A DNA stretch of 44,277 nucleotides, taken from positions 1-44,277 of the forward strand of contig JAUNGV010000020.1 of NCBI GenBank assembly GCA_030524225.1. Reading direction: 5' to 3'. Numbering within the stretch: the stretch's first letter is position 1; every line of letters starts with the position of its first letter. Position numbers and translations under genes: made by a program. This stretch comes from Eubacteriales bacterium. Its GTDB lineage: Bacteria > Bacillota > Clostridia > Lachnospirales > Lachnospiraceae. The notes beneath the pieces are model-generated. The model worked only from the letters and a program-made list of their open reading frames with translations. It ran no database searches and had not been told where the DNA came from. Positions 1 through 8,142 of the stretch are shown in pieces.

Positions 1-1
1 T

Positions 2-751
2 GGCGTGGAGAAGGAACTGACGCTGAATCTCAAGGATCCGTGCCCGACGTGTCACGGCACCGGAGCCAAGCCGGGCACCAGCCCGCAGATGTGCCCGAAA
101 TGCCAGGGCAAGGGGCAGGTGGTGTTTACCCAGCAGTCGTTCTTCGGTACGGTGCGCAATGTACAGACGTGTCCGGACTGCGGAGGCACCGGCAAGGTGA
201 TCAAGGACAAGTGCGCGGACTGCGGAGGCACCGGATACCAGACGAGCCGCAAGACGATCAAGGTGTCGATTCCGGCCGGCATTGACAACGGGCAGAGCGT
301 GCGGATCAGGGAAAAGGGCGAGCCCGGCGTCAACGGCGGCCCGAGAGGCGACCTCTTGGTGGAGGTGATCGTCTCTTCGCATCCCACCTTCCAGCGTCAG
401 GAATACAATATCTTCTCGACGGTCAGGATTTCCTACGCGATTGCGGCGCTCGGCGGCTCTGTGATGATCGATACGGTGGACGGCAAGGTGATTTACGACG
501 TCAAGCCGGGAACGCAGACCGATACGAAGGTGCGGCTGCGGGGTAAGGGTGTGCCGACACTGCGGAACAAAGAGGTGCGCGGCGACCACTATGTGACTCT
601 CGTTGTGGATGTACCGCAGCGTCTGAACAAAGAGGCCAAGGAACTGCTGCGTAAGTTCGACGAGGCGACCGGCAACAGTCTCGGCGCGGCGGAGAGCGGC
701 GAATCGGCTCCGGAACCGGATGCGCCGAAGAAGCGCAAGTTCTGGAAATAA
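2..751 (+). CDS. dnaJ: Chaperone DnaJ, C-terminal part (5' end outside window)
   Basis: Hsp40 co-chaperone that delivers unfolded clients to DnaK and stimulates its ATPase in the cytosol. The frame is open at the window edge, so the J-domain and the Gly/Phe region are missing here; what remains is about 249 residues. Four zinc-binding CxxCxGxG repeats are visible ([32 protein letters not shown]), followed by the two beta-sandwich client-binding domains and a charged tail ending KKRKFWK. The GTG near base 5 is internal and is not the start. It stands at the head of the prmA-rsmE group, a common Firmicute arrangement downstream of hrcA-grpE-dnaK, and heat-shock control would lie outside the window. 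Identification is secure. Confidence 0.97.
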   Translation, partial: GVEKELTLNLKDPCPTCHGTGAKPGTSPQMCPKCQGKGQVVFTQQSFFGTVRNVQTCPDCGGTGKVIKDKCADCGGTGYQTSRKTIKVSIPAGIDNGQSVRIREKGEPGVNGGPRGDLLVEVIVSSHPTFQRQEYNIFSTVRISYAIAALGGSVMIDTVDGKVIYDVKPGTQTDTKVRLRGKGVPTLRNKEVRGDHYVTLVVDVPQRLNKEAKELLRKFDEATGNSLGAAESGESAPEPDAPKKRKFWK

Positions 752-806
752 GAAATCAATCAAGAACGTCACATGAAATTAAGAACGTCACTTAAGAAGG
801 CAGGAA

Positions 807-852
807 TCCCTGCGCAGTGCAGCTGCGGTAGAACACGCTGCGGGCGCAGGGA
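807..852 (+). other. Hairpin between dnaJ and prmA
   Basis: A perfect 9-bp stem (TCCCTGCGC at 807-815 with GCGCAGGGA at 844-852) encloses a smaller inverted repeat (CAGC/GCTG). Only a weak T-rich stretch follows, so it may be a partial terminator or an mRNA processing/stability structure that lets prmA-rsmE be expressed at a different level from dnaJ. Just upstream, the 11-mer AAGAACGTCAC occurs twice (762-772 and 781-791) with no clear role. Confidence 0.45.
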
Positions 853-900
853 GTTTCTGTACCATCATGCCGGAGCAGACCCGTGAAAGGATGAATCTCT

Positions 901-1893
901 ATGAAATGGATGCGGTTTAAGATAAGGACGACCCCGGAGGCGGAGGATATTCTCGTCAGCTCGATGCAGGACATCGGACTGTACGGAGCGCAGATTGAGG
1001 ACCATGTGCCGCTGACGGCGGCGGAGAAGGAGCAGATGTTCGTCGATATCATGCCGGAGGGGCAGGAGGACGACGGTTCGGCTCTCGTGAGCTTTTTCGT
1101 GGAGGAGACGCCGGAGGGGAGACTCGTGATCGAGGAGCAGGAGCGCACGCCGGAGGAGGTCAGAGCGGCGATAGAGGCGCAGATTGCCGCTCTCCGAGTC
1201 TATTCTGATGTGATCGGCGAGGGAACCGTGACGATCGAGGAGACGGAGGATGTGGACTGGATCAATAACTGGAAACAGTATTTTCACCAGTTCTGGATTG
1301 ACGATATCCTTGTGATCCCTTCATGGGAGGTTCCGGCGGCGGAGGAGAGAGAGCCGTTTCTGACCTTCCACATTGATCCCGGCACGGCGTTCGGCACCGG
1401 CATGCACGAGACGACGAAGCTCTGCATCCGGCAGATCAGAAAATATCTGACGCCGGAGACTGTGCTGCTCGACGTCGGTACGGGGAGCGGAATCCTCTCG
1501 ATTCTCTCCCTGATGCTGGGGGCGAAGCGGGCGGTCGGAACCGATCTCGATCCCTGCGCGCTGCCGGCGGTGGAGGAGAATCTGGCGGTGAACGGCGTGG
1601 AAAAGGAAAAATTCTCCGTCATGCTCGGCAATCTGATTGACGATCCGCAGATTCAGGAGCAGGTCGGAGAGGAGCGCTATGACATTGTCGCGGCAAACAT
1701 TCTCCCGGACGTCCTGATTCCGCTGACGCCGGTGGCGGCGCGCTGCGTGAAGAAGGGCGGCGTCTATATCACTTCCGGTATCATCGAGGGCAAAGAGGAG
1801 AGCGTGGCGGCGGCGATGGAGGCCGCAGGCTTCGAGGTCGTGGATATCTCGGCGATGGGCGAGTGGCGCAGCGTGACGGGCGTGAAGAAGTAG
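901..1893 (+). CDS. prmA: Ribosomal protein L11 methyltransferase PrmA
   Basis: Cytosolic SAM-dependent methyltransferase that methylates ribosomal protein L11. It has 330 residues, slightly longer than typical (about 295-315). The N-terminal substrate-recognition domain covers roughly residues 1-125. The Rossmann methyltransferase domain follows, with PGTAFGTGMHETT just ahead of the SAM-binding motif I LDVGTGSGILSI, and the motif IV equivalent NILPDVLIPL. The ATG at 901 is preceded by AAAGGA. It lies between dnaJ and rsmE on the same strand, which matches the conserved Firmicute dnaJ-prmA-rsmE order, and probably shares transcription with both. Confidence 0.95.
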   Translation: MKWMRFKIRTTPEAEDILVSSMQDIGLYGAQIEDHVPLTAAEKEQMFVDIMPEGQEDDGSALVSFFVEETPEGRLVIEEQERTPEEVRAAIEAQIAALRVYSDVIGEGTVTIEETEDVDWINNWKQYFHQFWIDDILVIPSWEVPAAEEREPFLTFHIDPGTAFGTGMHETTKLCIRQIRKYLTPETVLLDVGTGSGILSILSLMLGAKRAVGTDLDPCALPAVEENLAVNGVEKEKFSVMLGNLIDDPQIQEQVGEERYDIVAANILPDVLIPLTPVAARCVKKGGVYITSGIIEGKEESVAAAMEAAGFEVVDISAMGEWRSVTGVKK

Positions 1894-1992
1894 AGAAGAC
1901 GCCGGGATACAGAGCGGAGCTGACTGTGCGCAGACGCAGACGCCGCAGCGGGCGGCGTGGTCATCGGCAGAAAAGCGCCGGAACGGAGGAAT

Positions 1993-2739
1993 ATGCTTCA
2001 TCTATTCGTGGACCCCTCTGCGATACAGGGGGATACGCTTCTGATCGAAGGGGCGGACTGCAATCACATTAAGAACGTTCTGCGCATGAGGCCGGGTGAG
2101 GAGCTCAGTGTCAGCAACGGCGCGGACGGGAAGGAATACCGCTACGGAATTGAGGCGTTTACGCCGGACGGCGTGCTCTGCCGCCTCCGTTTTGTCAAGG
2201 AGGCGGATGTGGAGCTTCCTGTAAAAGTTTACCTTTTTCAGGGGCTTCCCAAGGCGGATAAAATGGAATGGATCGTCCAGAAATGTGTGGAACTCGGCGT
2301 ATACGAGGTGATTCCCGTCGCGATGGAGCGCTGCGTCGTGAAGCTGGACGCGGCAAAGGGCAGAAAGAAGACCCAGCGCTGGCAGACGATCGCGGAGTCG
2401 GCGGCGGGGCAGAGCCGGCGCGGCATTGTCCCGCAGGTCAGGGAACCGATGACGATGAGAGAGGCGCTGGACTATGCGGAGCGCGTCGCCGGATGCCGGA
2501 TCATTCCCTACGAGCTACAGGAGGGGGAGAGGGGGACGAGAGATCTCTTTCGCTCCCTGACGCCGGGCGGAGCGCTGGCGGTCTTTATCGGGCCGGAGGG
2601 CGGCTTCACACCGCAGGAGGTGGAGGCGGCCGCGGCGCGGGGCGTGCGCCCGATCTCCCTCGGACGCCGGATCCTGCGCACGGAAACCGCCGGTATGACC
2701 GTGCTTTCCTGGGTGATTTACGAGACGGAGATAGAGTGA
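1993..2739 (+). CDS. rsmE: 16S rRNA m3U1498 methyltransferase RsmE
   Basis: SPOUT-class methyltransferase that makes N3-methyluridine at 16S rRNA position 1498 in the 30S subunit. The reading frame can be opened from a GTG at 1957, but the ATG at 1993 is preferred: it follows CGGAGG directly and gives the family's usual MLHLFVDPS beginning. That makes 248 residues, the normal size. The SAM-binding trefoil-knot region is seen in IGPEGGF and in SLGRRILRTETA near the C terminus. It is the last gene before a terminator and so probably ends the dnaJ-prmA-rsmE transcript. Confidence 0.94.
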   Translation: MLHLFVDPSAIQGDTLLIEGADCNHIKNVLRMRPGEELSVSNGADGKEYRYGIEAFTPDGVLCRLRFVKEADVELPVKVYLFQGLPKADKMEWIVQKCVELGVYEVIPVAMERCVVKLDAAKGRKKTQRWQTIAESAAGQSRRGIVPQVREPMTMREALDYAERVAGCRIIPYELQEGERGTRDLFRSLTPGGALAVFIGPEGGFTPQEVEAAAARGVRPISLGRRILRTETAGMTVLSWVIYETEIE

Positions 2740-2778
2740 GGCGGATAGGGTAAGACGGAGAATAGAATTGCGGACGGG

Positions 2779-2832
2779 AAAATCCGTCCTGTCATTTGCG
2801 GTTGCTGACTGCAGAGACAGGGCGGATTTTTT
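2779..2832 (+). terminator. Intrinsic terminator after rsmE
   Basis: A 15-bp stem with one G-U pair is formed by 2779-2793 (ending CCGTCCTGTC) and 2816-2830 (beginning GACAGGGCGG), with a 22-nt loop and a run of T at 2827-2832. It closes the dnaJ-prmA-rsmE operon. The remaining 350 bases up to the next gene are A+T-rich and hold the promoter described next. Confidence 0.8.
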
Positions 2833-3070
2833 ACGTGGAGCGGAGCGAGGGGGCTGTGGTTCTGTCCAGGGGAGCATTTGCGGCTGATGGGAGGCGTGGA
2901 TAATGACAGCGTTTTGCTGGGAAAATAAGATAAAATTCTGCTGAATATGAAGAAACTTAATTATAGAAGATGAACAAAGCATAAATTTAAATATTATCAA
3001 AATGTTAATGAAATGCATAATTATACACAATATAAAATGTCATAAAAGGTCAAAATACACAGAAAATGTG

Positions 3071-3099
3071 TTGCGTTTGTCAGAATATGGTAGTAAAAT
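3071..3099 (+). promoter_or_regulatory. Sigma-A-type promoter of the fucoside locus
   Basis: TTGCGT at 3071-3076 and TAAAAT at 3094-3099 are separated by exactly 17 bp within an A+T-rich stretch. Transcription would begin near 3106, leaving an untranslated leader of about 85 nt before the binding-protein gene. No regulator gene and no clear catabolite-repression site was recognised beside it. Confidence 0.65.
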
Positions 3100-3189
3100 T
3101 GGAACATGGGCGGAAGGATTGCGGAAACAGAGAAGCCTGCAGCCGAAGCCGTCCGGTTACTGTTGGGGTTTTGAGCAAGGAGGGTTTTT

Positions 3190-4608
3190 ATGAAGAACGG
3201 ATGGAGGAAATGGGCAGCTGTTGGATTGGCGGGAATTTTTGCCGCGTCGATGCTTGCAGGGTGCGGTTCGGGGAGCAGTACTTCCACAGACACGCAGACT
3301 TCGACGGACACGCAGTCTGCTTCGGACAGCGGAGAAGCCTCGGCAGAGGCCACCGAAACAAATTATGATGTGGATAATATGGAATTTAATAATGTTGAAC
3401 TTCGGGTGAGTTTTCGTTTCTCAACGAACGAAACGGACGGACAGTCCGTCTGGTATCATCAGATGGTGGAAAAGTTCAACGAGGAGAACGAGGGACAGAT
3501 TCATGTGACGGACGAATCGATCTCGACGGAGAGTGATTATGAAGAGAAGCTGACGACAGATTTTGCATCCGGCGATGCGCCGAACGCATTTCTTCAATAT
3601 GGCGGATCGCGCGCCAAGGAGTATGTGGACGCCGGTTATGTGCTGGATCTGACGCCTTATTTTGAACAGTATCCTGACTGGTATGATGGAATTCAGGAAT
3701 TTGCGTGGGAGACAACGCAGTTCGAGGGACATGACGGCACGTATGGAATTCCGTGGTCTTCTTATCAGCTGATTATGTTCTATAACAGAGATCTGCTGGA
3801 GCAGGCGGGAGTTGAGGTCCCGGAAACATGGGATGAGCTGATTGACGTCTGCGCAAAGCTGCAGGAAGCGGGAATCCAGCCGTTTAATTACTCTGACAAG
3901 GATAATTTCCACTACGAGCATCTCATGTCGGTTATGGCGCTGAAGGCATATGGAACCGGTATTGCGGATGATCTGGCAACGGATGCGGAAGCGTACAACG
4001 GCGAGAAGATGGTTCAGATTTACCAGCTGATGAAGGATATGATCGACAATGGATACTGGGGAGATTCCGTTCTGGCTACCGATGTCGCGACGGAGAGAAG
4101 TATGTTTGAAGCGGGGCAGGCGGCATTCTTTATCGATGGTTCCTGGAACTGCGGCAACTTCCAGAACAGCTCTGACACGGCGCTCTTTGACGCACAGACG
4201 ATTGGCGCGGCGAGAGTTCCCGCAGTCGATGAGGCGTATAAGACGACCGAGATGGGCGGCGGTTCCGACACATATTACATCGTGACGCTGAACAAGTCTG
4301 ACGAGGAAATTGCGGCAACCGTTAAGTTTATCAAGTATCTGACCACGATCGATGCGTTTAACAGCATGTGCGAGGCAAGCCCGACCACCTATGCAGGTAA
4401 GGTTACGATCGAAAGTGGCAACTATCTGCTGGATGAAGTGAATGCGATCATGGCGGAGAATACGGATTCCAAGCTGGAACTTCCGAACTATGATACGAAC
4501 ACTGCGGCGATGGATACTGTCCGCAATGCGCTGCAGGCGTTGGGAACCGGTTCTTCCGCACAGGAAATCGGAGATGATATTGTGAATAAGATGTCTGCTT
4601 ATGAATAA
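3190..4608 (+). CDS. Carbohydrate ABC importer, substrate-binding lipoprotein
   Basis: Extracellular solute-binding protein (family 1, sugar type) of 472 residues that captures an oligosaccharide at the outer face of the membrane and hands it to the two permeases downstream. A lipoprotein signal peptide is clear: Lys/Arg at the N terminus, a hydrophobic stretch, then lipobox LAGC with the acylated Cys at residue 25, and a Ser/Thr/Asp-rich tether. Start: ATG at 3190 after AAGGAGGG. The adjoining GH29 fucosidases suggest that the ligand is a fucosylated oligosaccharide, an inference from context rather than from binding-site residues. No ATPase is encoded nearby, so a shared MsmK/UgpC-type ATPase elsewhere is expected. 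Confidence 0.9.
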   Translation: MKNGWRKWAAVGLAGIFAASMLAGCGSGSSTSTDTQTSTDTQSASDSGEASAEATETNYDVDNMEFNNVELRVSFRFSTNETDGQSVWYHQMVEKFNEENEGQIHVTDESISTESDYEEKLTTDFASGDAPNAFLQYGGSRAKEYVDAGYVLDLTPYFEQYPDWYDGIQEFAWETTQFEGHDGTYGIPWSSYQLIMFYNRDLLEQAGVEVPETWDELIDVCAKLQEAGIQPFNYSDKDNFHYEHLMSVMALKAYGTGIADDLATDAEAYNGEKMVQIYQLMKDMIDNGYWGDSVLATDVATERSMFEAGQAAFFIDGSWNCGNFQNSSDTALFDAQTIGAARVPAVDEAYKTTEMGGGSDTYYIVTLNKSDEEIAATVKFIKYLTTIDAFNSMCEASPTTYAGKVTIESGNYLLDEVNAIMAENTDSKLELPNYDTNTAAMDTVRNALQALGTGSSAQEIGDDIVNKMSAYE

Positions 4609-4731
4609 TGCGGAGCAGGACGGCGAATTTCGGAAAGGTCAGATCATCTGATTTGATACGCCCGGAGATGCGCTGCCGGAGCACCCGGTGAGTATGGGGG
4701 ACGAAGCAGGGCGGCAGGCAGGATGAGAGGA

Positions 4732-4761
4732 AAAGGGGAAGAAGGAAAATGCTTCCCCTTT
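4732..4761 (+). terminator. Hairpin between binding protein and permeases
   Basis: A perfect 10-bp inverted repeat (AAAGGGGAAG / CTTCCCCTTT, 10-nt loop) lies 48 nt before the permease start, with only CTTT after it. Such intercistronic hairpins often attenuate transcription or protect the upstream message, allowing more binding protein than permease. This role is inferred from its position. Confidence 0.5.
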
Positions 4762-4808
4762 CTTTATCAGAATTCTGCGTCAGGAAGAGAAAGAACGGAG
4801 GTACGTAC

Positions 4809-5732
4809 ATGGCAGGTATAGCTGTAAAGGGGCGGGGAAAGCAGAAAATAAAGCCGAGAGATCTGGCGGTTACGATTGCGTTTTTGGCGCCGGCAATTCT
4901 GATCTGTATTGTGTTTATTATTTATCCTGTTCTGGACACGGTAGAATTGTCCTTTAACAAGTGGAACGGGATGTACGGTGTGCCGGAGGAGTTCGTCGGG
5001 CTGGAGAATTATCAGAAGATCCTGAGTGATAAGCTGTTCTGGAATGCGATGCTCAACAGCGTCTATTTTATGATTGGCGGTTTTCTGGTGCTGATGCCGC
5101 TGGCTTTTGGTCTGGCGCTGCTGGTCACTTCCAAGATCAGGGGAACCAGTTTTTTCAGAACGTGTTATTTTCTCCCGGTTATGCTGGGGACAACGGCAGT
5201 GGCTCTGATGTGGACGTTTATCCTCAATCCTAATTACGGTCTTCTTCACACGATTTATAATATGACGGGCAATACCAGTTCGATTCCGGATGTGCTCTCG
5301 ACAAAGACACTGAATGTCTGGGTTGTCGTTCTGGTAAACGAGTGGATGTATGCAGGTTATAATATGCTGATTTTTGCAGCGGGGCTTGTTGCAATCCCGG
5401 AGGACATCAATGAAGCGGCAATGCTGGACGGGGCGACAGGATGGCAGAGAATCCGTTATGTGACGATTCCGCTGATGAAGAATTCGTTCAAGGTGTTCTC
5501 TATTTTGTGTATTACGGGATGCCTGAAGGTATTCGATATTATCTGGGCGATGACGAGAGGAGGTCCGAACGATGCCAGCTCCACGCCGACCATTATGCTC
5601 TATTCTCAGGGCTTTTCCTACAAGCTGTTCGGGCGAAGCAGCGCTTACGGCGTTGTCCTGCTTGTACTGGGAGTGGGACTGAGCGTGCTCTGCAACAAAG
5701 TGTTTGCGGAGGACAAGGAGCTGAAGGCGTAG
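4809..5732 (+). CDS. Carbohydrate ABC importer permease 1 (MalF/UgpA type)
   Basis: Inner-membrane permease of the CUT1 sugar importer family, 307 residues with about six hydrophobic helices. The cytoplasmic EAA loop that docks the ATPase reads EAAMLDGATGWQRIRYVTIP, near residues 203-222. An upstream in-frame ATG at 4749 exists, but the ATG at 4809 has GGAGGT six bases before it and gives the family's usual basic N terminus followed at once by the first membrane helix. It pairs with the permease at 5953, though the two are separated by 220 bases that hold a dispersed structured element. Confidence 0.93.
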   Translation: MAGIAVKGRGKQKIKPRDLAVTIAFLAPAILICIVFIIYPVLDTVELSFNKWNGMYGVPEEFVGLENYQKILSDKLFWNAMLNSVYFMIGGFLVLMPLAFGLALLVTSKIRGTSFFRTCYFLPVMLGTTAVALMWTFILNPNYGLLHTIYNMTGNTSSIPDVLSTKTLNVWVVVLVNEWMYAGYNMLIFAAGLVAIPEDINEAAMLDGATGWQRIRYVTIPLMKNSFKVFSILCITGCLKVFDIIWAMTRGGPNDASSTPTIMLYSQGFSYKLFGRSSAYGVVLLVLGVGLSVLCNKVFAEDKELKA

Positions 5733-5816
5733 GTGGAAAATTCGGGACAGCGTTTCCGGGACATAAGTTCCGGACTCGAATTTTGATCGCGCATCGAAGA
5801 AAGGCGGATTTGTAAA

Positions 5817-5952
5817 GATTGAAAAATAAGTTCGATAGCTTATTTTCAATCCCGGGCTTTAGGCTGGAGCGTCACAAAGCTCGAGAATGACAGACGCGAA
5901 TTGGAGATTCGCGTCGCCGCGTCGCGAAAATCGCTCCGGAATTGAGGTAACT
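5817..5952 (+). repeat. Dispersed structured leader element, copy A
   Basis: An element of about 135 bp between two permease genes, nearly identical to copy B at 38845-38982 (minus strand). It contains four pairings. Hairpin 1: GATTGAAAAATAAG (5817-5830) with CTTATTTTCAATC (5839-5851). Hairpin 2: CGGGCTTT (5853-5860) with AAAGCTCG (5876-5883). Hairpin 3: GACGCGAAT (5893-5901) with ATTCGCGTC (5907-5915). Fourth: CTGGAGCG in the loop of hairpin 2 (5864-5871) can pair with CGCTCCGG (5932-5939) as a pseudoknot. The element ends in the ribosome binding site GAGGT (5944-5948) of the next permease, so it probably acts in the mRNA on translation of that gene. It is not a family I can name. Confidence 0.75.
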
Positions 5953-6810
5953 ATGGAAGAAAACACAGTGGTAAAAAAGAATAAGAAAAAGGTCAGGGTT
6001 GGCACGATACTGCTGTATGTGTTTGCGATTTTCTGGGTATTGTGCACTCTGTTTCCGGTGTTTATTACCGTACTCTCTTCGTTTAAATCAAAGTCGGAGA
6101 TTTATTTGAATCTTCTGGCTCTTCCGCAGGAATGGCTGATTTCCAACTATGTCTCTGCCAACAGCACGGCGCATGCAATGCGTACCATCGGAAACTCCCT
6201 TCTGGTGGCGTGCCTGACGACGATTGCGAATACGGTAGTCGGTATGTTGGCGGCATACTCGCTGTCCCGGAAAACATACGGATTTTTGAAATATGTCTAT
6301 GTGTTTTTTATGATCGGGGTTATGGTTCCAGTACACTGCACACTGATTCCGATCAACAATCTCGCAACCGCACTGAACGCTAAAAACAATCTGTTTTTTC
6401 TGATTACGGTGTATGTGGCGTTTAATATGTCACAGGCCATCTTCCTGTATGTCGGGTTTATGAACGGGATCAGCAGAGAACTGGATGAAGCTGCGATTAT
6501 AGACGGCTGCAGTAACTGGTCGCTGCTTTGGAGAATACTGTTCCCGGTCTGCAAGCCGATTGTGGCGACGGAAGCTATTTTCATTTTCATTTCAGGGTAT
6601 TCCGAACTGGTATTTTCCATGATCCTGATGACGGATGACAAGCACTTTACGGTCTCCCGGGCGATGTTGAATTTCTCGTCGGTGCATTCTCAGGATATCG
6701 GGCCGCAATTTGCGTTTGTCGTTATGTCGGTTATCCCCATGTTCCTGATTTATGTGTTGTTCCATAATCAGATTGAAAAGGGAATGCTCTCAGGCGCGAT
6801 TAAAGGATGA
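5953..6810 (+). CDS. Carbohydrate ABC importer permease 2 (MalG/UgpE type)
   Basis: Second membrane subunit of the same CUT1 importer, 285 residues with six hydrophobic segments and EAA loop EAAIIDGCSNWSLLWRILFP. The ATG at 5953 follows GAGGT and a short spacer. An in-frame ATG at 5887 would place 22 residues inside the structured repeat element upstream and is therefore rejected. Its translation signals lie inside that element, so this subunit may be controlled separately from permease 1. The first fucosidase begins 49 bases downstream. Confidence 0.93.
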   Translation: MEENTVVKKNKKKVRVGTILLYVFAIFWVLCTLFPVFITVLSSFKSKSEIYLNLLALPQEWLISNYVSANSTAHAMRTIGNSLLVACLTTIANTVVGMLAAYSLSRKTYGFLKYVYVFFMIGVMVPVHCTLIPINNLATALNAKNNLFFLITVYVAFNMSQAIFLYVGFMNGISRELDEAAIIDGCSNWSLLWRILFPVCKPIVATEAIFIFISGYSELVFSMILMTDDKHFTVSRAMLNFSSVHSQDIGPQFAFVVMSVIPMFLIYVLFHNQIEKGMLSGAIKG

Positions 6811-6859
6811 GCAGAGAAGAAACGTGAAAACAGACTGGAAAGGAAGGACAGGAAGGCGT

Positions 6860-8104
6860 ATGAACGACACAAAGCAGCAATGGTTTAAAGAAGCGAAATT
6901 TGGATTATTTATTCATTTTGGCCTCTATTCCCAGCTGGGAGGAGAATGGAAAGGAAAGGTTACGCCGTTTATTGCAGAGTGGATTATGAATACCTTTGAC
7001 ATTCCGATGGAAGAGTACCGGAAACTGGCGGACACCTTTGATCCGGTCAATTTTGATGCGGAACAAATCGCTGAAAAAGCGGCAAGCTGGGGGATGAAAT
7101 ATTTAGTTGTGACTTCCAAGCATCATGAAGGTTTTGCGCTGTACGACTCAGACTGTTCCGATTACACGTCTGTCAAGGCGGCTCCCTGCCACCGCGATTT
7201 TGTTGCGGAGCTCCAGGAGGCCTGCCGAAAAAATGGTTTGAAATTCGGAGTTTACTATTCGCAGGCACAGGATTGGGATGATCCGGACGGCTATATGGCA
7301 CGCCATGATAATTCCGGTAAAAATTATCGTGCGTATCTGGAGAGAAAATGCTTTCCGCAGTTGAGGGAACTGCTGACGAAATATCCGGATATTTCGCTGA
7401 TCTGGTTTGACACTCCGATGGGGACGACGCCGGAGGAGAGTAAAGAGATGATTGATCTCGTGAAGTCTATCAATCCGAACGTGATTATCAGCGGCCGGAT
7501 TGGAAACGGGCTGGGAGAATATATGACGACAGGCGATAACTTCATTCCTTCGGAGCCGTTTATGGGAGACTGGGAGGTGCCTGCGACGCTGAACGATACA
7601 TGGGGTTACAAAGAGACGGATCATAACTGGAAGGATCCGGAGAGAATTCTGCGCCTGCTGCTCAAAATAAATTCGCGCGGTGGAAATTATCTTCTGAATA
7701 TCGGGCCGGATGGAACCGGAAAAGTGCCGGAGGAATCCATTGAGATTCTGGATAAGGTGGGCGGATATGTGCATGCCAATGAAGATGCGATCCGCGCAAC
7801 GCAGTATGTTCCTGTATTCCCCTATGATCTGGAGTGGTGCCTGTTTACGCGCAAGGCGCATAAGTTTTTCATTCATGTGACAGAGCCGCAGGTAAGGCCG
7901 GAAATCATTAATTTTAATGCGACGATTCAGAAAGCATATATTCTTGAGAACGGGAAAGAGGTTGGCTGGGAGATTGAAGCGACCTGCGAAGGACCGCATA
8001 TATTAAGCCTTACGCTGCCGGAGGAATACAAAGAGAGGGATCATTACTGCATCTGTCTGGAAATTGAGGAGGAGCAGCCGGTATTCGAGGAGATTCGACT
8101 GTAA
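6860..8104 (+). CDS. Alpha-L-fucosidase, GH29, cytosolic
   Basis: Retaining glycosidase that removes L-fucose from oligosaccharides. It has 414 residues with no signal peptide, so it acts inside the cell on imported substrate. GH29 hallmarks include the N-terminal KFGLFIHFGLYS strand, SKHHEGFALYDS, and IWFDT, in which Asp184 aligns with the family's catalytic nucleophile. The (beta/alpha)8 barrel takes most of the length and a small beta domain forms the C terminus. A longer frame opens upstream, but ATG 6860 has AGGAAGG before it. It follows the permease closely and is probably in one transcript with the importer. The exact linkage hydrolysed (alpha-1,2/3/4/6) cannot be read from the sequence. 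Confidence 0.92.
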   Translation: MNDTKQQWFKEAKFGLFIHFGLYSQLGGEWKGKVTPFIAEWIMNTFDIPMEEYRKLADTFDPVNFDAEQIAEKAASWGMKYLVVTSKHHEGFALYDSDCSDYTSVKAAPCHRDFVAELQEACRKNGLKFGVYYSQAQDWDDPDGYMARHDNSGKNYRAYLERKCFPQLRELLTKYPDISLIWFDTPMGTTPEESKEMIDLVKSINPNVIISGRIGNGLGEYMTTGDNFIPSEPFMGDWEVPATLNDTWGYKETDHNWKDPERILRLLLKINSRGGNYLLNIGPDGTGKVPEESIEILDKVGGYVHANEDAIRATQYVPVFPYDLEWCLFTRKAHKFFIHVTEPQVRPEIINFNATIQKAYILENGKEVGWEIEATCEGPHILSLTLPEEYKERDHYCICLEIEEEQPVFEEIRL

Positions 8105-8142
8105 TGAAACGAACAATATGATAACGCAGGAGGGCTACGGCA

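Noticed and set aside
762-791. Direct repeat AAGAACGTCAC before prmA as an operator
   Set aside because: No promoter is visible next to it and two 11-mers are weak evidence; noted only within the hairpin entry.
5887-5952. Upstream ATG extending permease 2 by 22 residues
   Set aside because: The extension would be encoded by the conserved structured element and has no ribosome binding site, while ATG 5953 has one.
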